Under the pieces are notes generated by a model, which saw only the letters and a list, made by a program, of their open reading frames with translations, searched no databases and was not told the origin of the DNA. A stretch of DNA of 64,000 bases, from positions 1 to 64,000 of the forward strand of contig CBFHYU010000001.1 in the NCBI GenBank assembly GCA_965660165.1. The letters run 5' to 3'. Shown here piece after piece: positions 8,162 through 16,167 of this stretch (position 1 is its first letter; each line of letters opens with the position of its first letter). The position numbers and the translations under genes are program-made. Origin of the DNA: WTJO01 sp965660165 (GTDB taxonomy: Bacteria > Pseudomonadota > Alphaproteobacteria > Puniceispirillales > Puniceispirillaceae).

Positions 8162-9346
8162 ATGGCAATTTCACACTATAAAGCAGGCAGACATTTTCTT
8201 CAGATTCCAGGCCCAACAAATGTGCCAGATCGTATCTTGCGCGCAATGGATTATCCAACCATAGATCATAGAGGGCCTGATTTCGCAAAGATAGGCGCAT
8301 CCTGTCTTGCTGGCATAAAAACCATATTCAAGACTGATAGTCATGTTGTTATTTATCCTGCCTCTGGCACAGGCGCATGGGAAGCAGCACTTGTCAATCT
8401 GCTATCAGAAGGTGACAAAGTGCTTATGGTCGAAACAGGCCACTTTGCCTCTTTATGGCAAAAAATGGCTACAAATCTTGGGCTTGAAACAGAATTTCTG
8501 ACGACTGACTGGCGACGTGGGGCTGACCCGTCTGCAGTTGAAGATCGTCTGAAAGCAGATACAGAAAACAGCATTAAGGCAGTCTGTGTTGTTCATAATG
8601 AAACCTCAACAGGGTCAACTACCCGTATTGACGAAATCCGCAATGCAATAGATGCGGCAGGCCATGATGCATTCTTTATGGTTGATACCATCTCATCTCT
8701 GGCATCTATTGATTATCGCCATGATGAATGGGGGGTTGATGTTACGGTGTCTGGCTCGCAAAAAGGCCTTATGTTGCCGCCTGGCCTGTCATTTAATGCG
8801 CTTTCAGACCGCGCTATTCAAGCCTCAAAGAGCGCTGGCATGAAACGATCTTATTGGGACTGGCATGAACAGATAGCGGCAAATGCCTCTGGCGCCTTCC
8901 CCTATACGCCAGCAACGAATTTATTATATGGGCTGGATGAAGCGATTACCATGCTTCATGAAGAAGGGCTTGACGCAGTGTTTGCACGGCATGACCGCCA
9001 CGCTGAAGCAACCCGTCTAGCAGTTCAGCAATGGGGGCTGGAAGTGCTGTGTCAGGAACCTAAAAACTTTTCCAGCTCGCTGACAGCCGTATTGTTGCCA
9101 GAAGGGCATAATGCAGATCAGTTCAGAGCCACAGTGCTAGATAATTTTGATATGTCTCTTGGTAATGGGCTGTCAAAACTGGCAGGTAAAGTGTTCCGAA
9201 TTGGCCATCTAGGCGATTTTAATGACCTGATGCTGATGGGGACACTAAGCGGCGTGGAAATGGGATTAAAGCTCAGTGATATTCCGCACCAAACAGGCGG
9301 TGTTGCTACGGCAATGAGCTATCTTTCTGGCACGCACAACGCATAA
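8162..9346 (+). CDS. Class V aminotransferase, serine-glyoxylate aminotransferase-like
   Basis: A frame is open from 8048, but I place the start at the ATG at 8162. Homology begins there (HFLQIPGPTNVPDRILRAM), and the 38 residues upstream look non-coding. This gives 394 residues, the normal length. Class V features: IPGPTNVP near the N-terminus, the SGTGAWEAAL phosphate-binding segment, NETSTG, and Schiff-base Lys201 in SGSQKG. Family members move the amino group of serine or alanine to glyoxylate, giving hydroxypyruvate or pyruvate plus glycine. It is followed 11 bases later by an enoyl-CoA hydratase, then a PdxA-like gene. Pairing with a 2-hydroxyacid oxidase on the opposite strand suggests two-carbon or hydroxyacid metabolism. 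Confidence 0.9.
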   Translation: MAISHYKAGRHFLQIPGPTNVPDRILRAMDYPTIDHRGPDFAKIGASCLAGIKTIFKTDSHVVIYPASGTGAWEAALVNLLSEGDKVLMVETGHFASLWQKMATNLGLETEFLTTDWRRGADPSAVEDRLKADTENSIKAVCVVHNETSTGSTTRIDEIRNAIDAAGHDAFFMVDTISSLASIDYRHDEWGVDVTVSGSQKGLMLPPGLSFNALSDRAIQASKSAGMKRSYWDWHEQIAANASGAFPYTPATNLLYGLDEAITMLHEEGLDAVFARHDRHAEATRLAVQQWGLEVLCQEPKNFSSSLTAVLLPEGHNADQFRATVLDNFDMSLGNGLSKLAGKVFRIGHLGDFNDLMLMGTLSGVEMGLKLSDIPHQTGGVATAMSYLSGTHNA

Positions 9347-9357
9347 GGATACAGTCT

Positions 9358-10167
9358 ATGACACACAGCCAGCAACATACTGATCAAGATGAGCTTATCT
9401 ATCACGCAGAAGATGGCATTGGCTATATCACGCTGAATCGGCCACATAGGCGCAACGCCCTTACCTTTGCAATGTATCGCACTATTCAGGAAATTTGCGC
9501 CCGTGCTGGCACACAAGATGACCCTGATAATCTAAAGGTGATCATCATCTCAGGGGCAGGCGAAGATGCCTTTGCCGCAGGCACAGATATTTCTCAATTT
9601 AGAAGCTTCACATCTGATGATGCAATTGATTATGAGCAGATGATCGAAGAAGTTCTTACCGAAATTGAGAATTGTAATGTACCCACCATTGCCAGCCTGA
9701 ACGGGTTTGTTACAGGCGGCGGGGCGGCGATTGCAGCTTGTTGTGCTATCAGAATTGGCAGCAAATCTATCAAGGTTGGCGTGCCTATTGCCAAAACACT
9801 TGGAAATTGTCTTGCGATTGCTAATCTTAGGCGCTTTATTGCGCTTGTGGGCGAGGCACGCACTGCCCACATTTTGTTAACAGCCCAGCTGATCGATGCA
9901 GAAGCAGCACTTACCGCAGGCTTTATTACTGAATTATGTGAAGACAGGCAGGCTGTTCAGGATCGCGCCAAAGCGCTTGCACGTTCAATCACAGAATCAG
10001 CCCCGCTTACCCTGCAAGCGACGCTAGCAGGCATTCGCAGGTTGCGAGCCGCCACGCCCCTGCCAGATGATCATGATCTGATTACCATGTGCTTTGGCAG
10101 TGATGATTTCAAAGAAGGCATATCAGCCTTTTTTGATAAGCGTCCAGCAAACTGGCAAGGAAAGTAA
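9358..10167 (+). CDS. Enoyl-CoA hydratase/isomerase family protein
   Basis: A 269-residue crotonase-fold protein. It has the N-terminal YITLNRPHRRNAL, the first oxyanion-hole segment FAAGTDISQF, and the second, GFVTGGGAAIAACC. One catalytic Glu of classical enoyl-CoA hydratases is not obvious in the second loop, where the sequence reads GVPIAKTLGNCLA instead of the common PE(I/V). Activity might therefore be hydrolase, isomerase or lyase rather than simple hydration. AAGGAT precedes the ATG by 9 bases. It lies between the class V aminotransferase and the PdxA-like gene. A related but distinct paralog is at 15355. Family is certain; reaction and substrate are unknown. Confidence 0.9.
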   Translation: MTHSQQHTDQDELIYHAEDGIGYITLNRPHRRNALTFAMYRTIQEICARAGTQDDPDNLKVIIISGAGEDAFAAGTDISQFRSFTSDDAIDYEQMIEEVLTEIENCNVPTIASLNGFVTGGGAAIAACCAIRIGSKSIKVGVPIAKTLGNCLAIANLRRFIALVGEARTAHILLTAQLIDAEAALTAGFITELCEDRQAVQDRAKALARSITESAPLTLQATLAGIRRLRAATPLPDDHDLITMCFGSDDFKEGISAFFDKRPANWQGK

Positions 10168-10198
10168 CAAAGAGCTAGGTTAGGATAAGGAAAGCGTT

Positions 10199-11209
10199 AT
10201 GACAAAACCACGTATTGGCATTATTCCAGGTGATCCGGGCGGCATTGGCCCTGAATTGATAGCAAAATTACTGGCTGATCCACAGACTGCTGAGACCGCT
10301 GATATATTGCTAATAGGAGATGGGCATCTATTTGCGCAAGGCATGGCGCAGGCTGGCATTGATTATCAGATGCGTGACTGTCCGCTTGAAGGCGGCAGGC
10401 CAGCCGATAGCTGGATGGAAGGCGATGGTTTTGCCCATTATGATGCAGACACTATCGCTACTTCAGAGGTAGAAATTGCTACTGTGTGCCTTGCCAATGG
10501 GCGCTCTGCATTAGCAAATCTCAATACAGCGCTTGAGTTGGCAAGAGATGGTATTATTGATGCGATTACCTTTGGCCCTTTTAACAAAGCTGCACTGATA
10601 CAGGCAGGGCTTGGACATGAAGATGAGCTTCATTATATGGCTGAATTTCTTGGGGTTGAGCATTATATCTCTGAGCTAAATACACTTGATGGTATCTGGA
10701 CAAGCAGGGTTTCAAGCCATATCGCGCTGAAAGAGGTGCCTGAATATATCAATGAGCATCGGATCACACAGGCGGTGCATTTAATTGATAAAACCTTGCG
10801 GCGTTCTGGCATGAAACGACCCCGCCTATCGGTTGCCGCTTTGAATCCACATGCTGGCGATAATGGTAATTTTGGGCGTGAAGAAATTGACGTTATCTCG
10901 CCCACTGTCCAAGCATTGCAACATGCTCAGGTAAATGTTGACGGCCCTTGGCCTTCAGATACAGTATTCCTCAAAGCCAAAGCAGGCGAGGTTGATGGCA
11001 TTATTACCATGTATCATGATCAAGGCCAGATAGCGCTAAAGCTGATGGGTTTTGACAGAGGCGTTACAGTTCAAGGCGGTATTCCATTTCCTGTTACCAC
11101 CCCTGCACATGGCACTGCCTATGACATATCTGGACAAGGCAAAGCAGATGTAAAGGCGATGGTAGCGGCATTTGATATTGCCTGTAATATGGTCAGTAAC
11201 TGGCAATAA
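10199..11209 (+). CDS. PdxA-family NAD-dependent dehydrogenase (divergent, probably not PLP synthesis)
   Basis: The protein is 336 residues; the PdxA fold is clear: IGIIPGDPGGIGPEL at the N-terminus, HIALKEVPEYI, ALNPHAGDNG, GPWPSDT and YHDQG (about 271-275). PdxA dehydrogenates and decarboxylates 4-phosphohydroxy-L-threonine, and relatives act on 4-phospho-threonate or on dihydrodiol acids (TphB). Two usual PdxA signatures are altered: GHTE reads GHED (about 138-141), and GLPFIRTSxDHGT reads GIPFPVTTPAHGT (about 295-307). A different substrate is therefore likely. AAGGAAA lies 5-6 bases before the ATG. It is the last gene of the operon and ends at a bidirectional hairpin. Confidence 0.85.
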   Translation: MTKPRIGIIPGDPGGIGPELIAKLLADPQTAETADILLIGDGHLFAQGMAQAGIDYQMRDCPLEGGRPADSWMEGDGFAHYDADTIATSEVEIATVCLANGRSALANLNTALELARDGIIDAITFGPFNKAALIQAGLGHEDELHYMAEFLGVEHYISELNTLDGIWTSRVSSHIALKEVPEYINEHRITQAVHLIDKTLRRSGMKRPRLSVAALNPHAGDNGNFGREEIDVISPTVQALQHAQVNVDGPWPSDTVFLKAKAGEVDGIITMYHDQGQIALKLMGFDRGVTVQGGIPFPVTTPAHGTAYDISGQGKADVKAMVAAFDIACNMVSNWQ

Positions 11210-11235
11210 AAAACAGGCAGACCTTATCTGCCTGT
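11208..11235 (-). terminator. Intrinsic terminator between convergent pdxA-like and tctA genes
   Basis: Perfect 8-base stem ACAGGCAG (11213-11220) / CTGCCTGT (11228-11235) with a 7-base loop. Read leftwards, for the TTT operon that ends at 11262, the stem is followed by a run of six T (complement of 11208-11213). Read rightwards it is followed only by CTTTC. It is therefore a good terminator for the minus strand and a weaker one for the plus-strand aminotransferase operon. Confidence 0.75.
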
Positions 11236-11261
11236 CTTTCACATCATAAAATGCTTAGTGC

Positions 11262-12755
11262 CTATTTCTTCTTGCTGAATGCGCCGCCTGTTGCCAGTTT
11301 GAATAGCTGAGGGCCACATAATCCCAAAAAGGCTAAGAATAAGAAGAATACCGCTAACGGCTGGGTGAAGATTAACCACCATTCGCCTTCAAAAATCTTT
11401 AGTGAATTTTGCAGATTTACCTCAACCATCTTGCCCAAAATCAGGCCAACAGCGATAGGGGCTACTGCAAAGCCAAACCGTCTTGCCAAAAATCCAATCA
11501 CGCCGAAAATAAGCACAATCCATACATCAAGCAGGGATGAATTCAGCGCATAAGCGCCGATCACAGATAGCGCAAACACAATCGGCCACAAAATCGCAAT
11601 GGGGATGAGCGAGATACGTGCAAATATTTTCGCCGCATATAATCCCATCAACAAAAATATGATATTCGCAACAAACATCGACCCAAAAATCTGATATACC
11701 GCTGTCACCTGCTCGGTAAACAAATAAGGGCCTGGACGCAATCCGTGCACCATAAGCCCAACCAGAATAATCGCAGTAGTGCCGCTTCCTGGAATCCCTA
11801 GCACCATTGTTGGCACCATCGCACCGCCTGTTGCTGCATTATTAGCAGATTCTGCCCCTGCAATGCCCTCAATTGCGCCTTTGCCAAATTCGTCTTTGTG
11901 TTTTGACCATCTTTTGGCTTCAGAATAGCCTATCATAGATGCAACCGTTGCGCCTTCGGCAGGCAAAATACCAATAAAGGTGCCTATACCAGATGATCGC
12001 AAAACCGTTTTCCAAATCTTTTTGTAATCCGCCATTGTGGGCAAAGAGACTGCTTTTAATTTGACAAACTCGACCGCAGCATTGGCAAGCCGTGACTGCA
12101 CAAGAAGCTCTGACATCGCGAACAACCCGATCATCACAGGCACAAAAGACAAGCCTTCATACAGCTCGTAATTACCAAACATAAATCGTTCAATCGCTGT
12201 CACGCGCTCAGCGCCAATGGTTGATAGCCATACCCCAAACACGCCGCCAATTAGATTTTTCACAGCACCGCCAGAACTGATGCTGGCAAGCATTGATAGC
12301 CCAAAAATAGTTAGCGCGAAATATTCAGCCGGACGAAATTCATAGGCTACCCGTGCTAGCAAAGGGGCGGCAAAACATAATACAATCACCGAAAACACGC
12401 CGCCAAAGGTTGAGGACATTACAGCAATACCAAGCGCGCGCCCTGCCTCACCACGTTGTGCAAGCGGGAAGCCGTCAAAGGTAGTTGCTGCTGCTGCAGA
12501 TGTGCCTGGCGTGTTGATCAAAATAGCTGTGATTGAGCCTGCAAAGGTAGCAGAGACATAAATTGTGGCGAGCACAGCGATCGCATGAACAGGATCCATC
12601 GTCAGGGTAAATGGCAATAGCAATGCCGCCCCTGTGGTTGCGCCTAATCCAGGCAACACACCTATTACAATGCCGATAATTGTTGTCGCAAAAATCAAAA
12701 ATAGCAGATAAGGATCAAACAATACCGAGCCGAGAGCAGATAGTGCTTCTAACAT
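11262..12755 (-). CDS. TTT transporter large membrane subunit, TctA family
   Basis: A 497-residue, highly hydrophobic protein with about 11-12 membrane helices, the usual TctA size. Conserved glycine-rich TctA segments are present: GVLPGLGATTGAALLLPFT near the N-terminus and GILPAEGATVASMIGY plus MVPTMVLGIPGSGTTAI in the middle. It is the transport-channel subunit of a tripartite tricarboxylate transporter, which takes up carboxylates using an ion gradient and a periplasmic binding protein. It starts 12 bases after tctB. The operon order is tctC, tctB, tctA in the direction of transcription. The substrate class (citrate-like, aromatic or dicarboxylate) cannot be read from this subunit. Confidence 0.95.
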   Translation of the reverse strand: MLEALSALGSVLFDPYLLFLIFATTIIGIVIGVLPGLGATTGAALLLPFTLTMDPVHAIAVLATIYVSATFAGSITAILINTPGTSAAAATTFDGFPLAQRGEAGRALGIAVMSSTFGGVFSVIVLCFAAPLLARVAYEFRPAEYFALTIFGLSMLASISSGGAVKNLIGGVFGVWLSTIGAERVTAIERFMFGNYELYEGLSFVPVMIGLFAMSELLVQSRLANAAVEFVKLKAVSLPTMADYKKIWKTVLRSSGIGTFIGILPAEGATVASMIGYSEAKRWSKHKDEFGKGAIEGIAGAESANNAATGGAMVPTMVLGIPGSGTTAIILVGLMVHGLRPGPYLFTEQVTAVYQIFGSMFVANIIFLLMGLYAAKIFARISLIPIAILWPIVFALSVIGAYALNSSLLDVWIVLIFGVIGFLARRFGFAVAPIAVGLILGKMVEVNLQNSLKIFEGEWWLIFTQPLAVFFLFLAFLGLCGPQLFKLATGGAFSKKK

Positions 12756-12767
12756 GTCAAGATATCC

Positions 12768-13229
12768 TTATCCATAATACCAATTTGTGATAAGGCCGCG
12801 CGGAAATCTGATCCGTAGCACCATATCAAATAACAAAAACACACATAATGGGGTGATGATCGCATTTGCCATCGCAACCAAAATGCGCTTTTCGCCCCAT
12901 GCAAGAGACATCAAAAACATCACTACCGCGATTGCAATAAACATATCGGTAGAGATAGTCAGCCCGTAAAATACGACCATCAGCGCCATCGACATCCATG
13001 TCACCCGTGAAATAGGGTCGGGCTGTTTGGGTGGCGCCCTATACAGCTGGACTGCCAATATTGCAGTTAGCAATAAATTTAGCACCATTAGGAAAATCGG
13101 GAAGGCGCGCGGCTGCATACTATCACCAACAATCATTGGCGGTGACAGATCAAGCTGCAAAGCCAAATAAATGATGACAACAGAAATCGCTGTCAGCACG
13201 ATTGGCACAAGCTGGTGTTTCAGAATCAT
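12768..13229 (-). CDS. TTT transporter small membrane subunit, TctB family
   Basis: A 153-residue protein with four predicted membrane helices (about 8-28, 42-62, 76-95 and 97-145 containing two). It has the TctB-like opening in which helix 1 is followed by a short loop with a P-RAFP motif (MQPRAFPIFLM, about 38-48). AGGGG lies before the ATG at 13229. It is the small membrane partner of TctA, which starts 12 bases after this stop. Sequence conservation in TctB is low across the family, so the assignment rests on topology, the short motif and its place between tctC and tctA. Confidence 0.9.
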   Translation of the reverse strand: MILKHQLVPIVLTAISVVIIYLALQLDLSPPMIVGDSMQPRAFPIFLMVLNLLLTAILAVQLYRAPPKQPDPISRVTWMSMALMVVFYGLTISTDMFIAIAVVMFLMSLAWGEKRILVAMANAIITPLCVFLLFDMVLRIRFPRGLITNWYYG

Positions 13230-13301
13230 ATTTTCTGCCCCTTAGGCAATGCGCTCCTGCACAAATACATACAGGAGCGCATCAGGTCTAGTGAGTTACA
13301 A

Positions 13302-14273
13302 TTAGTTAACTAGACCCATTTCCTTAAGCGCAGGTCCGAACGCATTTACCATTGCTTTCATCTGCTTGCCCCATTCTTCAGCTCCCATAGGTGATGTTGA
13401 ATCAAGACCAGAATTTGTCAGATAAGCCTGATAAAGTGAATGACCCATTGCTTTCATCATCGCTGCTTCAAGGGTGTCACGGCGTTCTTTGTCAACACCT
13501 GCGTGGGTTGCGTAACCACGAACTGTTGCTAGCTCAAGATCAATCCCCATTGAAATAGATGTCTTTGCTTTTGGAATTGGTGCCATTGCATTTCTGTCTA
13601 GAATCACAAGCGGACACACATCGCCAGCTTCAACAGGTGATGATGCTTCAGACAGGTTTAGCACGCCAACATCAACAGCGCCTGCTACAAGCTGTGTTGC
13701 TAGCTCAGCACCACCGCCGAACGGCACATAATTAGGCATAGGCTGTCCAAGTTCTTTCGCCCATAGATAGACTGTAAGGTGATCGATTGTGCCTGACTGA
13801 GTTCCGCCATAGCTGATCTTGTCGCCATTTTTCATACCTGCAACAAATTCTTCAGGTGTCTTATATTTTGACTTCTTACAATTCACCATCAGGATTTGCG
13901 GATCGTTTGTTCCGCGTCCTAGCGGCGCCATTTCATCAAGAGTCAGATTTGTTTTGCCTGCCGCCATTGAGATGGCGTGACCCACTGTAAACATCAAGAT
14001 TGAATTGCCATCAGCTGGACGTGTTTTGAAATAATTCATCGCAGCAGCACCGCCGCCGCCACGCTTATTCACAACAACCATATCCTGCTTTAGCTCACGG
14101 CGTGTGCGGATCATCATCATTCTAGCATTGACGTCTGTACCGCCGCCAGCGCCAGCATGGGTAATCACTTCAATGGCAGTCTCTGCCTGAACAGGTGTTG
14201 CACTTAACATCACTGTACCTGCCAGCACAGCCAAGCCTGAACCCATAGACGCAAAAAGTTTTGATTTCTTCAT
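13302..14273 (-). CDS. TTT periplasmic substrate-binding protein, TctC/Bug family
   Basis: The start is placed at 14273 because GGAGGG sits four bases upstream and the protein then opens with a classical signal peptide (MKKSKLFASM... cleavage after VQA-ET). The longer frame from 14339 would hide it. The mature protein is about 297 residues with Bug-family features: ITHAGAGGGTDVNARMMM, the VNKRGGGGAAAMNY segment, KISYGGTQSG, and a GGAELATQLVAGAVDVG stretch. It captures a carboxylate and hands it to TctAB. Bug proteins bind many compounds, so the ligand is open. A ~211-base gap separates it from the TIM-barrel gene upstream. Confidence 0.93.
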   Translation of the reverse strand: MKKSKLFASMGSGLAVLAGTVMLSATPVQAETAIEVITHAGAGGGTDVNARMMMIRTRRELKQDMVVVNKRGGGGAAAMNYFKTRPADGNSILMFTVGHAISMAAGKTNLTLDEMAPLGRGTNDPQILMVNCKKSKYKTPEEFVAGMKNGDKISYGGTQSGTIDHLTVYLWAKELGQPMPNYVPFGGGAELATQLVAGAVDVGVLNLSEASSPVEAGDVCPLVILDRNAMAPIPKAKTSISMGIDLELATVRGYATHAGVDKERRDTLEAAMMKAMGHSLYQAYLTNSGLDSTSPMGAEEWGKQMKAMVNAFGPALKEMGLVN

Positions 14274-14277
14274 TATT

Positions 14278-14283
14278 CCCTCC
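14278..14283 (-). promoter_or_regulatory. Strong ribosome binding site deciding the tctC start
   Basis: GGAGGG on the minus strand, followed by AATA and the ATG at 14273. It is the clearest Shine-Dalgarno sequence in this operon. It argues for the 323-residue TctC with a leading signal peptide rather than a start 66 bases further upstream. Confidence 0.7.
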
Positions 14284-14484
14284 AAAAGAATTTTTTGCTT
14301 ATAGGTATAAAGTAAACCTGCATAAATTCTGTTTGGCAACCAAATGGGGGCAAAAAAACAAAGTTTTTTGAAATTATTCCAAACAGCGATAACAGCCCTA
14401 TCAGGAATAACACTAATATTATAGGCTTACAGCAAGTAGCAGCCTGAAGCGCTGTTATAAAAGCTGTAAATAGATAGGAATAAT

Positions 14485-15327
14485 TTAGTCTATCTTGACG
14501 CCTGCTTCTTGGGCACGGGCGAGCATATACTCTCTGCCTGCCAGCATATCATCTAGCGTAGTAAAGCCATTTGTATAATGACCCTGATACCCCATAGATT
14601 CTATTTTTTTGAACATATTGCCGAAATCAATTGTGCCTTCACCAGGACGCTGATGAATTTCATATGCCCCATTATTATCTGCCAGCCTGACCTCGCGACA
14701 ATAAGAAAAATCCATCGCATCAATGAATTTATCAATCCCTACATTTGGCAAAAAATGGGCATGATTGGCGGTGAATGACCAGCGCACGGCAGGGCTGTCA
14801 ATCTGGGTCAGGAAATGCATTGTTTCAGCAGGGGTGACAGGCATATAATTTACTTCTGCCAGCACAGGTTCCCAATTCAGATTTTCCAACAATAACAACA
14901 TGCCCTGCTCTTCGGCATAGCCTGCAATCCGCTTGAGCCTGTCAATAGCGGTCTGCATCCGCAATGTTCTGCAGGCTGTAAAATGATAGCCGCCATGCAC
15001 CACTATCCAGCCAGCGCCAACCTTTACCGCCAAATCAATATAGGCTTTGAGATAGGCATCTACCGCATCTCGGCAAAAAGGCGAAAATTCGGCGACATTC
15101 ACACCAGACAGCGTATGCAGGCCAAGCTCTATGCCATGTGTTTCAAGCGCGGCTTTGACACCCTCTATGCGTTTATCATCAAAGCTTTCCAAAGCGTTTG
15201 GGTGAATGTCTGTCTGCACATCAATAATCTGGACATCATTTTTGGCTGCCCATGCTATTCCATCTTCAACCGATACGCGGCGACCAATATCAATCCCAAT
15301 ACGCTGTTTAAGAGTTTTGCCTGACAT
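14485..15327 (-). CDS. Sugar-phosphate isomerase/epimerase family TIM-barrel protein
   Basis: I chose the ATG at 15327 (280 residues) because a GGGGG-rich ribosome site lies about 8 bases upstream; a GTG at 15342 is possible. The sequence matches the AP endonuclease 2 / xylose-isomerase-like fold. It shows IDVQTDIHPNAL, WIVVHGGYHFTA (strand with metal-ligand His), LLLENLNW (metal Glu) and VRWSFTANHAHFL, ending in GEGTIDFGNMF. Such enzymes isomerise or dehydrate sugars, inosose or keto acids using a divalent metal. It lies after the enoyl-CoA hydratase and before the TTT genes on the same strand, suggesting that it acts on the imported compound. The reaction is unknown. Confidence 0.85.
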   Translation of the reverse strand: MSGKTLKQRIGIDIGRRVSVEDGIAWAAKNDVQIIDVQTDIHPNALESFDDKRIEGVKAALETHGIELGLHTLSGVNVAEFSPFCRDAVDAYLKAYIDLAVKVGAGWIVVHGGYHFTACRTLRMQTAIDRLKRIAGYAEEQGMLLLLENLNWEPVLAEVNYMPVTPAETMHFLTQIDSPAVRWSFTANHAHFLPNVGIDKFIDAMDFSYCREVRLADNNGAYEIHQRPGEGTIDFGNMFKKIESMGYQGHYTNGFTTLDDMLAGREYMLARAQEAGVKID

Positions 15328-15354
15328 GAAATATTCCCCCACCCAAATCTTATG

Positions 15355-16167
15355 TTACTTGCCTTTGAATTTCGGCGCGCGCTTTTCCATAAAGGCGCGT
15401 CTGCCTTCGATATAATCTTCGCTATCGAAACAAGCCTTTACCAGCGCATCAATTCGTGCCCTGTCACGTTCTGATTCTGGCTTTTGTAAATCTTGCGTTA
15501 TCGCCTTAATTGACGCCATCGTCATAGGCGCGTTTTCGGCTATCCGCCTGATATAGTCATGTACATATGCATCTAGCATATGGGCAGGAAGCACTCTATT
15601 TACCAGCCCCATATCATAGGCTTCGAATGCATTAAACTGGCGGGCGGTATAAAAAATTTCCTTTACCATTGACGGGCCAACCAGCGCAGATAATCTGGCA
15701 ACACCATCCCACGCATATCCCAAACCAAGCCGCGCGGCAGGTACAGCAAACCGAGATTTATCTTCGCATAGTCTGATATCACAACAGACAGCCAACCCCA
15801 TACCGCCGCCAATACAATAGCCTGTTATCATCGCAATAGTTGGTTTTGGGAAGGCCACAACCGCATTGTAAAATCGTGAAGATGCCGCCGAATAGATACT
15901 GACCTGCTCTTCGCTAGACCGTTCTTTTTCAAATTTTGAAATATCAGCGCCAGACGCAAAGGCTTTGCCGCCTGCCCCGCGGATTACCAGCAAGCGCACC
16001 TCATCATCTGTTGTCATATCTTCAACAATTTCGGCGGCCGCTTGATACATTGCAAGCGACACCGCATTATGGCGTTCTGGATTATTGATCACCAAATAGC
16101 CCGTATTATCAATAACACCTGCTAGAATTTTGCCCTCAGCATAGCCTGTTAAGTCTGAGAATTTCAT
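15355..16167 (-). CDS. Enoyl-CoA hydratase/isomerase family protein (second paralog)
   Basis: A 270-residue crotonase-fold protein with NNPERHNAVSLAMY, first oxyanion segment FASGADISKF and second segment GYCIGGGMGLAVCC. The loop that follows reads VPAARLGLGYAWDG, again lacking the usual PE pair of classical hydratases. It ends FMEKRAPKFKGK, the typical C-terminal tail. It is related to the protein at 9358 but differs enough to be a distinct function. Its start overlaps the CoA-transferase stop by four bases (ATGA arrangement), so the two are translationally coupled. A CoA-transferase followed by an enoyl-CoA hydratase implies that an acid is activated to a CoA ester and then hydrated, isomerised or cleaved. 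Confidence 0.9.
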   Translation of the reverse strand: MKFSDLTGYAEGKILAGVIDNTGYLVINNPERHNAVSLAMYQAAAEIVEDMTTDDEVRLLVIRGAGGKAFASGADISKFEKERSSEEQVSIYSAASSRFYNAVVAFPKPTIAMITGYCIGGGMGLAVCCDIRLCEDKSRFAVPAARLGLGYAWDGVARLSALVGPSMVKEIFYTARQFNAFEAYDMGLVNRVLPAHMLDAYVHDYIRRIAENAPMTMASIKAITQDLQKPESERDRARIDALVKACFDSEDYIEGRRAFMEKRAPKFKGK

